This document shows, in pieces, positions 1-6,208 of a stretch of DNA of 18,618 bases. A program made the translations under genes and the position numbers. Source of the DNA: an uncultured Collinsella sp. (lineage in GTDB: Bacteria > Actinomycetota > Coriobacteriia > Coriobacteriales > Coriobacteriaceae); assembly GCA_902470345.1 (NCBI GenBank), contig CABRGB010000033.1, positions 1-18,618 of the forward strand. Reading direction: 5' to 3'. The first letter of the stretch is position 1. Each line of letters opens with the position of its first letter. The notes beneath the pieces are model-generated. The model was given only the letters and a program-made list of their open reading frames with translations. It searched no databases and had not been told where the DNA came from.

Positions 1-2
1 GC

Positions 3-284
3 GTCAACGTGTGCCCCACGTTTGCCTGCGATTTGGTGGGAAGCGGTCGCTTTGCACTGGAGTCCACGTATTGCTTAGGTTGCGGAGCCTGCGTCAAGGT
101 GTGCCCCGAGCATGCGCTTAAGTTGGTTGAGCATGATGCATCCAACCTGGTCGTCGTCGATCCCGAGGCCGAGGAAAAGGCCGCCCAGAAGGCGAAGGCT
201 CACGAAGAAGCTGAGAAGATTAAGGCTGAGGCAAAGGCCAAGCTTGACAAGATGCTCGATCAGGTGGAGAAGCTCGCGGACTAG
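3..284 (+). CDS. 4Fe-4S ferredoxin-type protein, C-terminal part (5' end outside window)
   Basis: The reading frame is open from the window edge, so only the last ~94 residues are seen. A CxxCxxCxxxCP motif (CLGCGACVKVCP) is a classic 4Fe-4S cluster ligand set. The VNVCP at the very edge looks like the end of a preceding cluster motif, so the protein probably carries two clusters. After the cluster comes a short hydrophilic link and a tail of about 40 residues rich in Ala, Lys and Glu, ending LDQVEKLAD, likely a helix or coiled coil. The role is presumably electron transfer in an anaerobic oxidoreductase. The specific partner cannot be told from this fragment. It ends 114 bp before ychF and no strong terminator is visible between them. 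Confidence 0.75.
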   Translation, partial: VNVCPTFACDLVGSGRFALESTYCLGCGACVKVCPEHALKLVEHDASNLVVVDPEAEEKAAQKAKAHEEAEKIKAEAKAKLDKMLDQVEKLAD

Positions 285-331
285 TCAGCGAGCTCTATCT
301 CTGCTTCATTTGCGCCGCCGCGGTGTCCGGA

Positions 332-361
332 TTCGCCCGGATGCTGCGACGGCGCTATACT
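332..361 (+). promoter_or_regulatory. candidate ychF promoter
   Basis: A TATACT -10 hexamer lies at 356-361, with a weak -35-like TTCGCC at 332-337 (18-bp spacer). It would give a leader of about 30 nt before the GTG start at 399. The -10 is good and the -35 poor. Confidence 0.35.
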
Positions 362-398
362 TATGAAGTTTGAAGTACCTGCACCAAAAGGAGCTGTC

Positions 399-1475
399 GT
401 GTCCCTTTCCATCGGTATCGTGGGCCTGCCCAACGTGGGCAAGTCGACGCTGTTCACCGCGCTTACCAAAAAGACCGGCCTTGCCGCCAACTACCCGTTT
501 GCCACGATTGACCCCAACGTGGGTATAGTCGACGTGCCCGATAGCCGCCTGCAAAAGCTCGCCGACATCGTTAACCCCGGCCGCATTGTGCCGGCTACGG
601 TCGAGTTCGTCGACATCGCTGGCCTGGTGAAGGGTGCCAACGAGGGCGAGGGCCTGGGCAACCAGTTCTTGGCAAACATCCGCGAGACCGATGCCATCTG
701 CGAGGTCGTGCGCTACTTTAAGGACCCCAACGTCATGCGCGAGGTGGGCCGCACGGGCGAGTTCGTCGATCCCGCCGGCGATGCCGACACCATCATGACC
801 GAGCTCATCCTGGCCGACATGGGCACGCTCGAGAAACAACTGCCCAAGCTCGAGAAGGAGGCCAAGCGCGACAAGGAGCTCATGCCCAAGTTCGAGGTCG
901 CCAAGCGCCTGCTTGCCTGGCTCAACGAGGGCAAGCGCGCCGCATCCATGGAGATGACCGACGAGGAGCGTGCTGCCGCCAAGGGCCTGTTCCTGCTCAC
1001 CATGAAGCCCATCCTGTATGTGGCCAACGTGGACGAGGACATGCTCAACGACGACCTGGCACCCATCGACGGCGTCAAGCCGCTGCCGATCTGCGCCAAG
1101 ATCGAGGCCGAGCTTTCCGAGCTCGATCCCGAGGATGCGGCCGACTACCTGGAGAGCCTGGGCCTGGAGCAGCCCGGCCTGGACGTGCTCGCTCAGGCTG
1201 CCTACAAGCTGCTCGGCCTGCAGTCGTTCTTTACGGCCGGCGAGATGGAGGTCAAGGCCTGGACGGTTCGTCAGGGCGCGACCGCCCCGCAGGCCGCCGG
1301 CGTCATCCACACCGATTTTGAACGCGGCTTTATTAAGGCCGAGGTTATTGGCTACGACGACTACATCGAGCTCGGCGGCGAGCAGGGCGCCAAGGCCGCC
1401 GGCAAGCTGCGTATTGAGGGCAAGGACTATGTCATGGCCGATGGCGACGTCGTGCACTTCCGCTTTAACGTGTAA
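399..1475 (+). CDS. ychF: redox-regulated ATPase YchF (Obg-family, ribosome-associated)
   Basis: Encodes a 358-aa OBG-class P-loop NTPase that binds ribosomes and, unlike its GTPase relatives, prefers ATP. The P-loop GLPNVGKST is at residues 9-17, followed by the switch II motif DIAGL. The G4 position reads NVDE, the NxxE form that gives YchF its ATP preference. The central part is a charged helical domain (LEKQLPKLEKEAKR region), and the C-terminal TGS-like domain ends VMADGDVVHFRFNV. Length is normal for the family (about 363 aa in E. coli). I chose the GTG at 399 over the in-frame ATG at 363 because AAAGGAG sits 6 nt before the GTG and the protein then begins MSLSIGIVG, as in homologues. 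Confidence 0.97.
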   Translation: MSLSIGIVGLPNVGKSTLFTALTKKTGLAANYPFATIDPNVGIVDVPDSRLQKLADIVNPGRIVPATVEFVDIAGLVKGANEGEGLGNQFLANIRETDAICEVVRYFKDPNVMREVGRTGEFVDPAGDADTIMTELILADMGTLEKQLPKLEKEAKRDKELMPKFEVAKRLLAWLNEGKRAASMEMTDEERAAAKGLFLLTMKPILYVANVDEDMLNDDLAPIDGVKPLPICAKIEAELSELDPEDAADYLESLGLEQPGLDVLAQAAYKLLGLQSFFTAGEMEVKAWTVRQGATAPQAAGVIHTDFERGFIKAEVIGYDDYIELGGEQGAKAAGKLRIEGKDYVMADGDVVHFRFNV

Positions 1476-1486
1476 GGACGACGCAT

Positions 1487-1870
1487 ATGTTTAAATATGG
1501 CAAAAAAGCTGGCTACATGGGTATTGCGCTGCTCGTACTTGCGGTGATTCCGCTGGTGGTTGCAGCGTGTGTTATCCCCAACATTGGCTCCGAGGTGGCA
1601 ACGAAGTTTAACGCAGCCGGCGAGGTGACGCGCTGGGGTAAGAGCTACGAGCTGCTGGCACTGCCGGTGCTCAACCTGCTGCTGAGCGTGGCGACGTACT
1701 TTACGGCGGGACGCCAGGCAAAGAACAACGAGGACTCCGCTGTGATGGCACGTCTTGCGTGCGAGCGCTACCTGCGCAACGGCTGCATCACGGGCGTGTT
1801 CCTCAACGTAATCAACGTCTACTTTATGTATTCGGCGATTACCGGAACGGGCTTTGGCTTTGGTTTCTAG
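1487..1870 (+). CDS. small membrane protein with DUF1648-like domain
   Basis: 127 aa, starting 11 nt after ychF with GGACG as a possible ribosome binding site, so the two may be cotranscribed. The N-terminal segment (residues about 11-33) is a strong transmembrane helix. It is followed by IPNIGSEVATKFNAAGEV and RWGKSYELLALP, the pattern of DUF1648, found in SdpI/YhgN-type membrane proteins. A second hydrophobic helix (LPVLNLLLSVATYF) and a third near the C terminus (FLNVINVYFMYSAITG) give about three membrane spans. The end is an odd GFGFGF run. In larger relatives DUF1648 precedes an SdpI immunity-like domain, which is absent here. Function is not known. Confidence 0.75.
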   Translation: MFKYGKKAGYMGIALLVLAVIPLVVAACVIPNIGSEVATKFNAAGEVTRWGKSYELLALPVLNLLLSVATYFTAGRQAKNNEDSAVMARLACERYLRNGCITGVFLNVINVYFMYSAITGTGFGFGF

Positions 1871-1879
1871 CTTGTCCTT

Positions 1880-2269
1880 TTAGGCAACGAGCCTGCACGC
1901 ATATTCAATGGCTGCTGCGAGGCCGCCGCTCGATCGTGGTTTAAAGACCATGTCGGCGGCGGCCTCGTTTTCGTATCCGGCGCCGCGAAGGGCAAGTGCG
2001 ATACCGGCTTCTAAAAGGAGCGGCAGGCCACGTTGGCTGGTTGCGATTACGACAGCCTGATTGAGCGAGCAGCTGTGCGCTTGGCATTGGATGGCAAGTT
2101 CACCTTGCGCCGGGCAAGGGACCAGAACGGCGGCGACGCGACTTGATAGCAATGCAAATGCTGTGCGCTCATCGGGCAAAAGGCATTCTGCTTCAACGAC
2201 GACGAGCTTGGGCGGCGCGCTGTTTGTGCGAAGCGTGGCTCGGTACATGCGGACCGAAGAACCCGACAT
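1880..2269 (-). CDS. hypothetical protein, 129 aa, divergent from XRE regulator
   Basis: I do not recognise this protein. The start chosen is the ATG at 2269 because AGGAG lies 6 nt upstream on the minus strand. An upstream in-frame TTG is less likely. The sequence alternates hydrophobic strand-like stretches (KLVVVEA, VAAVLVPCP, QAVVIATSQ) with helices (LPLLLEAGIALALRGAGY), suggesting a small alpha/beta Rossmann-like fold. There is no signal peptide or convincing membrane helix. It is transcribed away from the XRE gene at 2346, with a palindrome between them, so the XRE protein probably controls it. It ends only 9 bp from the DUF1648 gene on the opposite strand. Confidence 0.6.
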   Translation of the reverse strand: MSGSSVRMYRATLRTNSAPPKLVVVEAECLLPDERTAFALLSSRVAAVLVPCPAQGELAIQCQAHSCSLNQAVVIATSQRGLPLLLEAGIALALRGAGYENEAAADMVFKPRSSGGLAAAIEYACRLVA

Positions 2270-2292
2270 AGAAAACTCCTGTGTATTCGGCA

Positions 2293-2316
2293 AAACGTAA
2301 ACTATAGTTTACGTTT
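2293..2316. promoter_or_regulatory. perfect 24-bp palindrome in divergent promoter region (likely XRE operator)
   Basis: The half-site AAACGTAAACTA is followed at once by its exact reverse complement. The centre reads TATAGT on both strands (2303-2308 on plus, 2301-2306 on minus), which can serve as a -10 element in either direction. The site sits between the 129-aa gene and the XRE gene, where an autoregulating Cro/CI-type repressor would bind. Operator function is inferred. Confidence 0.65.
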
Positions 2317-2345
2317 ATGTTCGGCTCCATTTCAAACTCGGCTGC

Positions 2346-2564
2346 ATGGACGAACGTGCGAAACAGATTCTTGGTAGGCGGGTCGAAGAGACACGCAGAG
2401 ACCTTGGTATCTCCAAGGTTGATTTTTGTGTGGCGACAGGAATCAGCCGACCCTACCTCGACCGAATCGAAGATGGGACGGCAAATTTCACGCTCAAGGT
2501 TCTATTTAAGATCGCACCCGCACTCGGTATGACGGTGTCAGAGCTTCTTGAGGGTATCGAATAG
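2346..2564 (+). CDS. XRE-family (Cro/CI-type) helix-turn-helix regulator, 72 aa
   Basis: A single-domain DNA-binding protein of 72 aa, the normal size of a bare HTH_3 domain. Its sequence is typical: an N-terminal helix (RAKQILGRRVEETRRDLG), then ISKVDFCVATGISRPYLDRIEDG as helices 2-3 with the recognition helix around SRPYLDRIE, and LFKIAPALGMTVSELL as the closing helices. No strong ribosome binding site precedes the ATG at 2346, so the start is a little uncertain, but residue 1 fits the fold. The perfect palindrome 30 bp upstream is the obvious binding site, and the divergent 129-aa gene the obvious target. Base composition is slightly AT-richer than its neighbours. Confidence 0.85.
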   Translation: MDERAKQILGRRVEETRRDLGISKVDFCVATGISRPYLDRIEDGTANFTLKVLFKIAPALGMTVSELLEGIE

Positions 2565-2586
2565 GGGATACCCGCCGACAGCTGAA

Positions 2587-3600
2587 TTACGCCATCGGGA
2601 TACGGTCGTGGTTGACTTGGCTGTAGAACAGGCGCTGGATCTCGGCGGCATCGCGTGACTGGCCGAGTGCCCACATGGTCTTGGCCACGAGCGTCTCGGT
2701 GGTCATGTCGTCGCCGCGCAGAATGCCCGGATGATCGGCGTAAGCGCGGCCGACCTCATAAACGCCCAGATCGAGGCCCTCTTCGGGGACCTGCGTGGTC
2801 ATAACGACGGTGCGACCCGAACCGACCCAGCGGAAAATCGCCTCCTGGAATGACTCGCCGGACTCACCAAACTCGGGAATACCGCCAATGCCAAAGGTCT
2901 CAAGAATTACAGCATCGTAGCTATCGGCAAGGGCGTCCAGGATACCCGGGTTCACGCCGGGTGTAAGCTTGAGGACAAACACGCGCGGGTCAATACTGTC
3001 GTAGAAACGCACCGGGCTTTCGCTCTGATGAGTCCCGTGAAGCCCGTTGCGCACGATGCGGTCGTTACGGATGTAGGCAATGGGCGGATAGTTGACGCTA
3101 ATGAACGCGTTAAAGCTCATGGTGCGCTGCTTGCGGGCGCGCGTGCCGGCAATGGCGACGCCGCCAAACACGATCGAGACGTCGTGCGAATGCTCGTCGA
3201 GCGCATAGAGCAGGCTCTGGTACAGATTGAGCTTGGCATCGGTAAAGGGGTTACCCATGGGCTTTTGCGAGCCGGTGAGTACGATGGGCTTGGGACTGTC
3301 CTGAATCAGATAGGAAAGCGCTGCCGCGGTGTAGCTCATGGTGTCGGTGCCGTGAAGGACTACGAAGCCGTCGTGATCGGCATAGCCTTCGACGATGACA
3401 TCGCGGATACGCATCCAGTCACTCGGGCGCATATTGGTGCTGTCGATGTTCATGGGCTGCACGACGTCGAGCTCGCAGAGGCCCGAGATCTCGGGGACGC
3501 TCTGGGCGAGCTCCTCACCGGTCAGGGCGGGGGAGAGGCCGTTGCCGTCCTCGGTCGATGCGATGGTGCCGCCCGTGGCGATGAGAAGGATGCGCTTCAT
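2587..3600 (-). CDS. ansA: L-asparaginase, type I (cytoplasmic)
   Basis: A 337-aa enzyme that hydrolyses L-asparagine to aspartate and ammonia. The first active-site motif is ATGGTIAS (Thr12), and the second is HGTDTM (Thr85, Asp86), followed by VLTGSQKPMG. A lysine in TRARKQRTMSF matches the conserved catalytic-region Lys. There is no signal peptide, and length fits the cytoplasmic AnsA group. The ATG at 3600 follows AGGAAT by 6 nt on the minus strand. An upstream extension of 24 residues lacks any family similarity and is not included. The gene stands alone, convergent with the XRE gene (22 bp apart) and divergent from guaA. Confidence 0.93.
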   Translation of the reverse strand: MKRILLIATGGTIASTEDGNGLSPALTGEELAQSVPEISGLCELDVVQPMNIDSTNMRPSDWMRIRDVIVEGYADHDGFVVLHGTDTMSYTAAALSYLIQDSPKPIVLTGSQKPMGNPFTDAKLNLYQSLLYALDEHSHDVSIVFGGVAIAGTRARKQRTMSFNAFISVNYPPIAYIRNDRIVRNGLHGTHQSESPVRFYDSIDPRVFVLKLTPGVNPGILDALADSYDAVILETFGIGGIPEFGESGESFQEAIFRWVGSGRTVVMTTQVPEEGLDLGVYEVGRAYADHPGILRGDDMTTETLVAKTMWALGQSRDAAEIQRLFYSQVNHDRIPMA

Positions 3601-3649
3601 GCTGGTATTCCTATCGTATTTGCCGCCACAGAGGCGGGGTCGTTCGGCA

Positions 3650-3679
3650 GTATTGTGGCACAGGGCGTCCAATGTTCAA
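3650..3679 (-). promoter_or_regulatory. candidate promoter for the asparaginase gene
   Basis: On the minus strand TTGAAC (3674-3679) and CAATAC (3650-3655) are separated by 18 bp, about 50 bp before the ATG at 3600. The -35 is good and the -10 moderate. No operator is recognised. Confidence 0.35.
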
Positions 3680-3787
3680 ACGTATTACATCATCTGCAAC
3701 GTTTGGTAACACTTCAATTGCAGTCAAATAGGGGCCCAGGTCGTGCGTTTGCCGTGCGCTGATGGCTGTGAGCGACGAGAAACCCCA

Positions 3788-3850
3788 TATAACGTGTACA
3801 CTATGGAAGTTATTTTCGTTCATTCATGCGGGTGGGCACCGGCTCCCCGC
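3788..3850 (+). promoter_or_regulatory. guaA leader with possible -10 and a short GC hairpin
   Basis: Candidate -10 elements are TATAAC (3788-3793) and TACACT (3797-3802), neither with a good -35. Downstream, GCGGG (3828-3832) can pair with CCCGC (3846-3850) just before the ribosome binding site. It does not match a purine riboswitch pattern that I know. The rest of the 267-bp gap between the asparaginase and guaA genes shows nothing else. Confidence 0.25.
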
Positions 3851-3867
3851 CAACAAGAGGGGGAACC

Positions 3868-5466
3868 ATGGATCAAAAGGCTTCCGCAAAGGTCCTCGTA
3901 CTCGACTTTGGTGCGCAGTACGGTCAGCTCATTGCCCGTCGCGTCCGCGACCTCAACGTGTATTCCGAGATTGTCCCCTGCGACATCTCGGCCGACGAGA
4001 TTCGCGAGATGAACGCCTCTGCGCTCATCCTTTCCGGCGGCCCGGCTTCTGTGTATGCCGAGGACGCTCCGTCCATCGATCCTGCCATCTTTGACCTGGG
4101 CCTTCCCGTCCTGGGCTTCTGCTATGGCCATCAGATCACGGCCGTAACGCTCGGCGGCAAGGTCGGCCACTCCGAGGTGGGAGAGTACGGCCGCGCCACC
4201 ATCACGCGCACGGCAGGCGCCAAGCTCTTTAACTCCACGCCCATGGAGCAGACCGTGTGGATGAGCCATCGCGACGCCGTTTCCGAGGTGCCCGAGGGCT
4301 TTACCGTTACCGCCAGCACCGACGTGTGCCCGGTTGCTGCCATGGAGTGCCCCGAGCGCAAGATCTTCACCACGCAGTTCCACCCCGAGGTCAAGCACTC
4401 CGAGTACGGTCAGCAGCTGCTGAGCAACTTCCTGTTTGAGATCTGCGGTCTGGAGCCCAACTGGAGCATGGACAACCTGGTCGAGACCATGACGGCCGAG
4501 TTCCGCGAGAAGGTCGGCAACGACCGCGTGATTCTGGCCCTGTCCGGCGGCGTCGACTCCTCCGTCGTGGCTGCGCTGGGCGCCCGCGCCGTAGGCAAGC
4601 AGATGACCTGTGTGTTCATCAACCACGGCCTGCTGCGCAAGGGCGAGCCCGAGCAGGTGGAGGAGGTCTTCACCAAGCAGTTTGACGTCGACTTTATCCA
4701 TGTCCACGCCGAGGACCGTTATGCCGAGCTTCTGGCCGGCGTGACCGAGCCCGAGGAGAAGCGCCGCATCATCGGTACGCAGTTCTGGAAAGAGTTCTTC
4801 GCCGTGGCGCAGCAGCTCGAGACCGATGGCAAGCCGGTCAAGTATCTGGCTCAGGGCACCATCTATCCCGACATCATCGAGTCCGGCGCTCGTAAGACGG
4901 GCGGCAAGACGGCCACCATCAAGAGCCACCACAACCTGATCCCGTTCCCCGAGGGCGTGCACTTCGACCTTATTGAGCCGCTCGACCACTTCTTTAAGGA
5001 CGAGGTTCGCGCGCTTGGTCTGGCGCTGGGCCTGCCGGGTCACATCGTGTTCCGCCAGCCTTTCCCGGGCCCGGGTCTGGCCATCCGCATCATCGGTGCG
5101 GTCGACAAGGAGAAGCTCGAGATCCTCAAGAACGCTGACGCTATCGTGCGCGAGGAGCTCGACGCCTACAACCAGCGTCTGTTTGAGCAGACTGGCGAGC
5201 GCAACTCCGAGCACAGCTGCTGGCAGTATTTCGCGGTCCTGCCCGACATCAAGTCCGTCGGTGTTATGGGCGACGAGCGCACCTATCAGCGCCCGATCAT
5301 CCTGCGTGCCGTCGAGTCCAGCGATGCCATGACCGCCGACTGGGCCAAGCTGCCCTACGACGTGCTGGCCCGCATTTCCGGCCGCATCGTGGCCGAGGTT
5401 CCCGGCGCCAACCGCGTGTGCTACGACATCACATCTAAGCCGCCCGCGACCATCGAGTGGGAGTAA
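3868..5466 (+). CDS. guaA: GMP synthase (glutamine-hydrolysing)
   Basis: A 532-aa enzyme converting XMP, ATP and glutamine to GMP in purine biosynthesis. The N-terminal class I glutamine amidotransferase domain has the nucleophile in GFCYGHQ (Cys85) and the His/Glu pair in FHPEV (His172, Glu174). The ATP pyrophosphatase domain has the PP-loop LSGGVDSS (about residues 225-232). The C-terminal dimerisation/XMP-binding domain includes RQPFPGPGLAIR and ends PPATIEWE, the universal GuaA ending. Length is standard (about 525 aa). The ATG at 3868 follows GAGGGGG and gives MDQKASAKVLVLDFGAQY, as in homologues. An earlier in-frame start at 3826 would add 14 unrelated residues. The gene is monocistronic, with its own terminator. 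Confidence 0.98.
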   Translation: MDQKASAKVLVLDFGAQYGQLIARRVRDLNVYSEIVPCDISADEIREMNASALILSGGPASVYAEDAPSIDPAIFDLGLPVLGFCYGHQITAVTLGGKVGHSEVGEYGRATITRTAGAKLFNSTPMEQTVWMSHRDAVSEVPEGFTVTASTDVCPVAAMECPERKIFTTQFHPEVKHSEYGQQLLSNFLFEICGLEPNWSMDNLVETMTAEFREKVGNDRVILALSGGVDSSVVAALGARAVGKQMTCVFINHGLLRKGEPEQVEEVFTKQFDVDFIHVHAEDRYAELLAGVTEPEEKRRIIGTQFWKEFFAVAQQLETDGKPVKYLAQGTIYPDIIESGARKTGGKTATIKSHHNLIPFPEGVHFDLIEPLDHFFKDEVRALGLALGLPGHIVFRQPFPGPGLAIRIIGAVDKEKLEILKNADAIVREELDAYNQRLFEQTGERNSEHSCWQYFAVLPDIKSVGVMGDERTYQRPIILRAVESSDAMTADWAKLPYDVLARISGRIVAEVPGANRVCYDITSKPPATIEWE

Positions 5467-5484
5467 ACGATATTCGTTGATTTC

Positions 5485-5526
5485 AAGCCTCTGACCTGCG
5501 AAAACAGGTCGGGGGCTTCTTATTTT
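5485..5526 (+). terminator. rho-independent terminator of guaA
   Basis: AAGCCTCTGACCTG pairs with CAGGTCGGGGGCTT over 14 bp, including two G-U pairs, around a CGAAAA loop. It is followed by CTTATTTT. It lies 18 bp after the guaA stop. Confidence 0.9.
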
Positions 5527-5560
5527 GCAACCTCTGTGCAACCTTTGCGGTTTCGCGCCC

Positions 5561-5589
5561 CGTGAACAGGGGACGTAGCACTGTTCACG
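5561..5589. repeat. inverted repeat, REP-like
   Basis: CGTGAACA (5561-5568) and TGTTCACG (5582-5589) are perfect 8-bp arms around a 13-nt spacer containing GGGGACGT. It lies just after the guaA terminator at the start of a stretch of decayed DNA. The form resembles intergenic REP-type elements, but other copies would have to be found in the genome. Confidence 0.4.
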
Positions 5590-5723
5590 TCTGGGCCCAT
5601 ATCGGCACCGATCATTGCCCGCGCTGCTTCTGCTTGCGCTTCAGCTTCCGCTGCTCGAGGCACGTCGCCCGGTGTTCCTCGCCAGAGGAGAGCTGGCCGT
5701 TCCTTGCGAAACCGCGAGGCCAC

Positions 5724-5891
5724 CTATATCCGCTTGCTGCGGGCTTGCTTGAACCAGTTCCTTTTGAAAGAGCCTATACCTCCGAAGAACTTGTTGTACG
5801 TCTCACCGTCCTCCTTGGCCTCGTACTTGACCAAGGCAAGTTCGATAGTACAGAGGTAATCCGCCACTTGCTCGAGGCGGTAGTCGGTCAT
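5724..5891 (-). CDS. unidentified short ORF or gene fragment, 55 aa
   Basis: On the minus strand, from the ATG at 5891, the frame reads a plausible protein segment beginning MTDYRLEQVADYLCTIELAL and ending in a basic tail, FKQARSKRI. Codon choice (CTC GAG, AAG TAC GAG GCC AAG GAG) looks coding. No convincing ribosome binding site precedes it. The frame stays open upstream to 6194 but runs antisense to the nucleosidase-like fragment, so the true extent is unclear. It could be the C-terminal remnant of a lost gene or a small real gene. I recognise no family. Confidence 0.3.
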   Translation of the reverse strand: MTDYRLEQVADYLCTIELALVKYEAKEDGETYNKFFGGIGSFKRNWFKQARSKRI

Positions 5892-5924
5892 CGAGGTCTT
5901 GCGGCGTCGGACGACCCCTTTTGA

Positions 5925-6080
5925 GAGGACCTTGCCCACCGAGTCGTCTCGCCCGCGGAACAGAAGGAGCGCATCCTCGCGACCTTCGGCGACCTGTGCT
6001 GCGAGATGGAGGGCTGCACCATCGTGCAGGGCCCTTTCCAAAGCGAAGTGTCGAGCCGAAGTGTTGAGCGTCGGCCCTGA
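5925..6080 (+). pseudogene. fragment resembling MTA/SAH nucleosidase (PNP_UDP family)
   Basis: This frame has strong genome-like codon bias and encodes about 51 residues including SPAEQKERILATFGDLCCEMEG. It resembles the segment of 5'-methylthioadenosine/S-adenosylhomocysteine nucleosidases and related nucleoside phosphorylases that carries the conserved EMEG (substrate ribose-binding Glu) motif. In intact members this part is followed by AAIAQVC-type sequence and about 40 more residues, whereas here it drifts off and stops at 6078-6080. A TGA at 5922-5924 sits directly upstream in frame. It is therefore a decayed remnant. Family assignment rests on this single motif region by recall. Confidence 0.45.
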
Positions 6081-6178
6081 ATGTTCAATGGCCGTTGTTT
6101 TCTGCCCCTCAAGTGGTGAACTTCTCCTCGGGGCTGTTGATTCCCCCACGCGCCCCCTTCTGTTCTCTGTGTTCCCCT

Positions 6179-6202
6179 TATACTCCTTGTACAAGGAGGT
6201 AA
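6179..6202 (+). promoter_or_regulatory. regulator promoter with palindrome overlapping -10, transcription start and SD
   Basis: TATACT (6179-6184) is an excellent -10, with no good -35. A perfect 16-bp palindrome CTCCTTGTACAAGGAG (6183-6198) overlaps its last bases and contains the start of the Shine-Dalgarno AAGGAGGT (6195-6202). If transcription starts near 6191 the RNA would hold only one arm, so a DNA operator (autoregulation) is more likely than an RNA hairpin. Confidence 0.45.
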
Positions 6203-6208
6203 GAAGTC

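Noticed and set aside
306..1457. Long antisense open frame opposite ychF (383 codons)
   Set aside because: It is a shadow of G/C-rich codons. It has no family similarity or ribosome binding site, and the plus strand encodes an unmistakable YchF.
2317..2532. Alternative plus-strand ORF starting just after the palindrome
   Set aside because: It is out of frame with the well-matched XRE domain and ends in Ser/Arg-rich nonsense.
3788..3867. Purine or preQ1-type riboswitch before guaA
   Set aside because: Only a 5-bp hairpin is seen. The conserved junction sequences of purine riboswitches are absent.
3820..5541. Antisense open frame of 573 codons opposite guaA, and similar ones at 8607-10304 and 11200-13032
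   Set aside because: All lie exactly opposite clear conserved genes and have low-complexity His/Asp/Val/Gly-rich composition typical of antisense frames in high-GC DNA.
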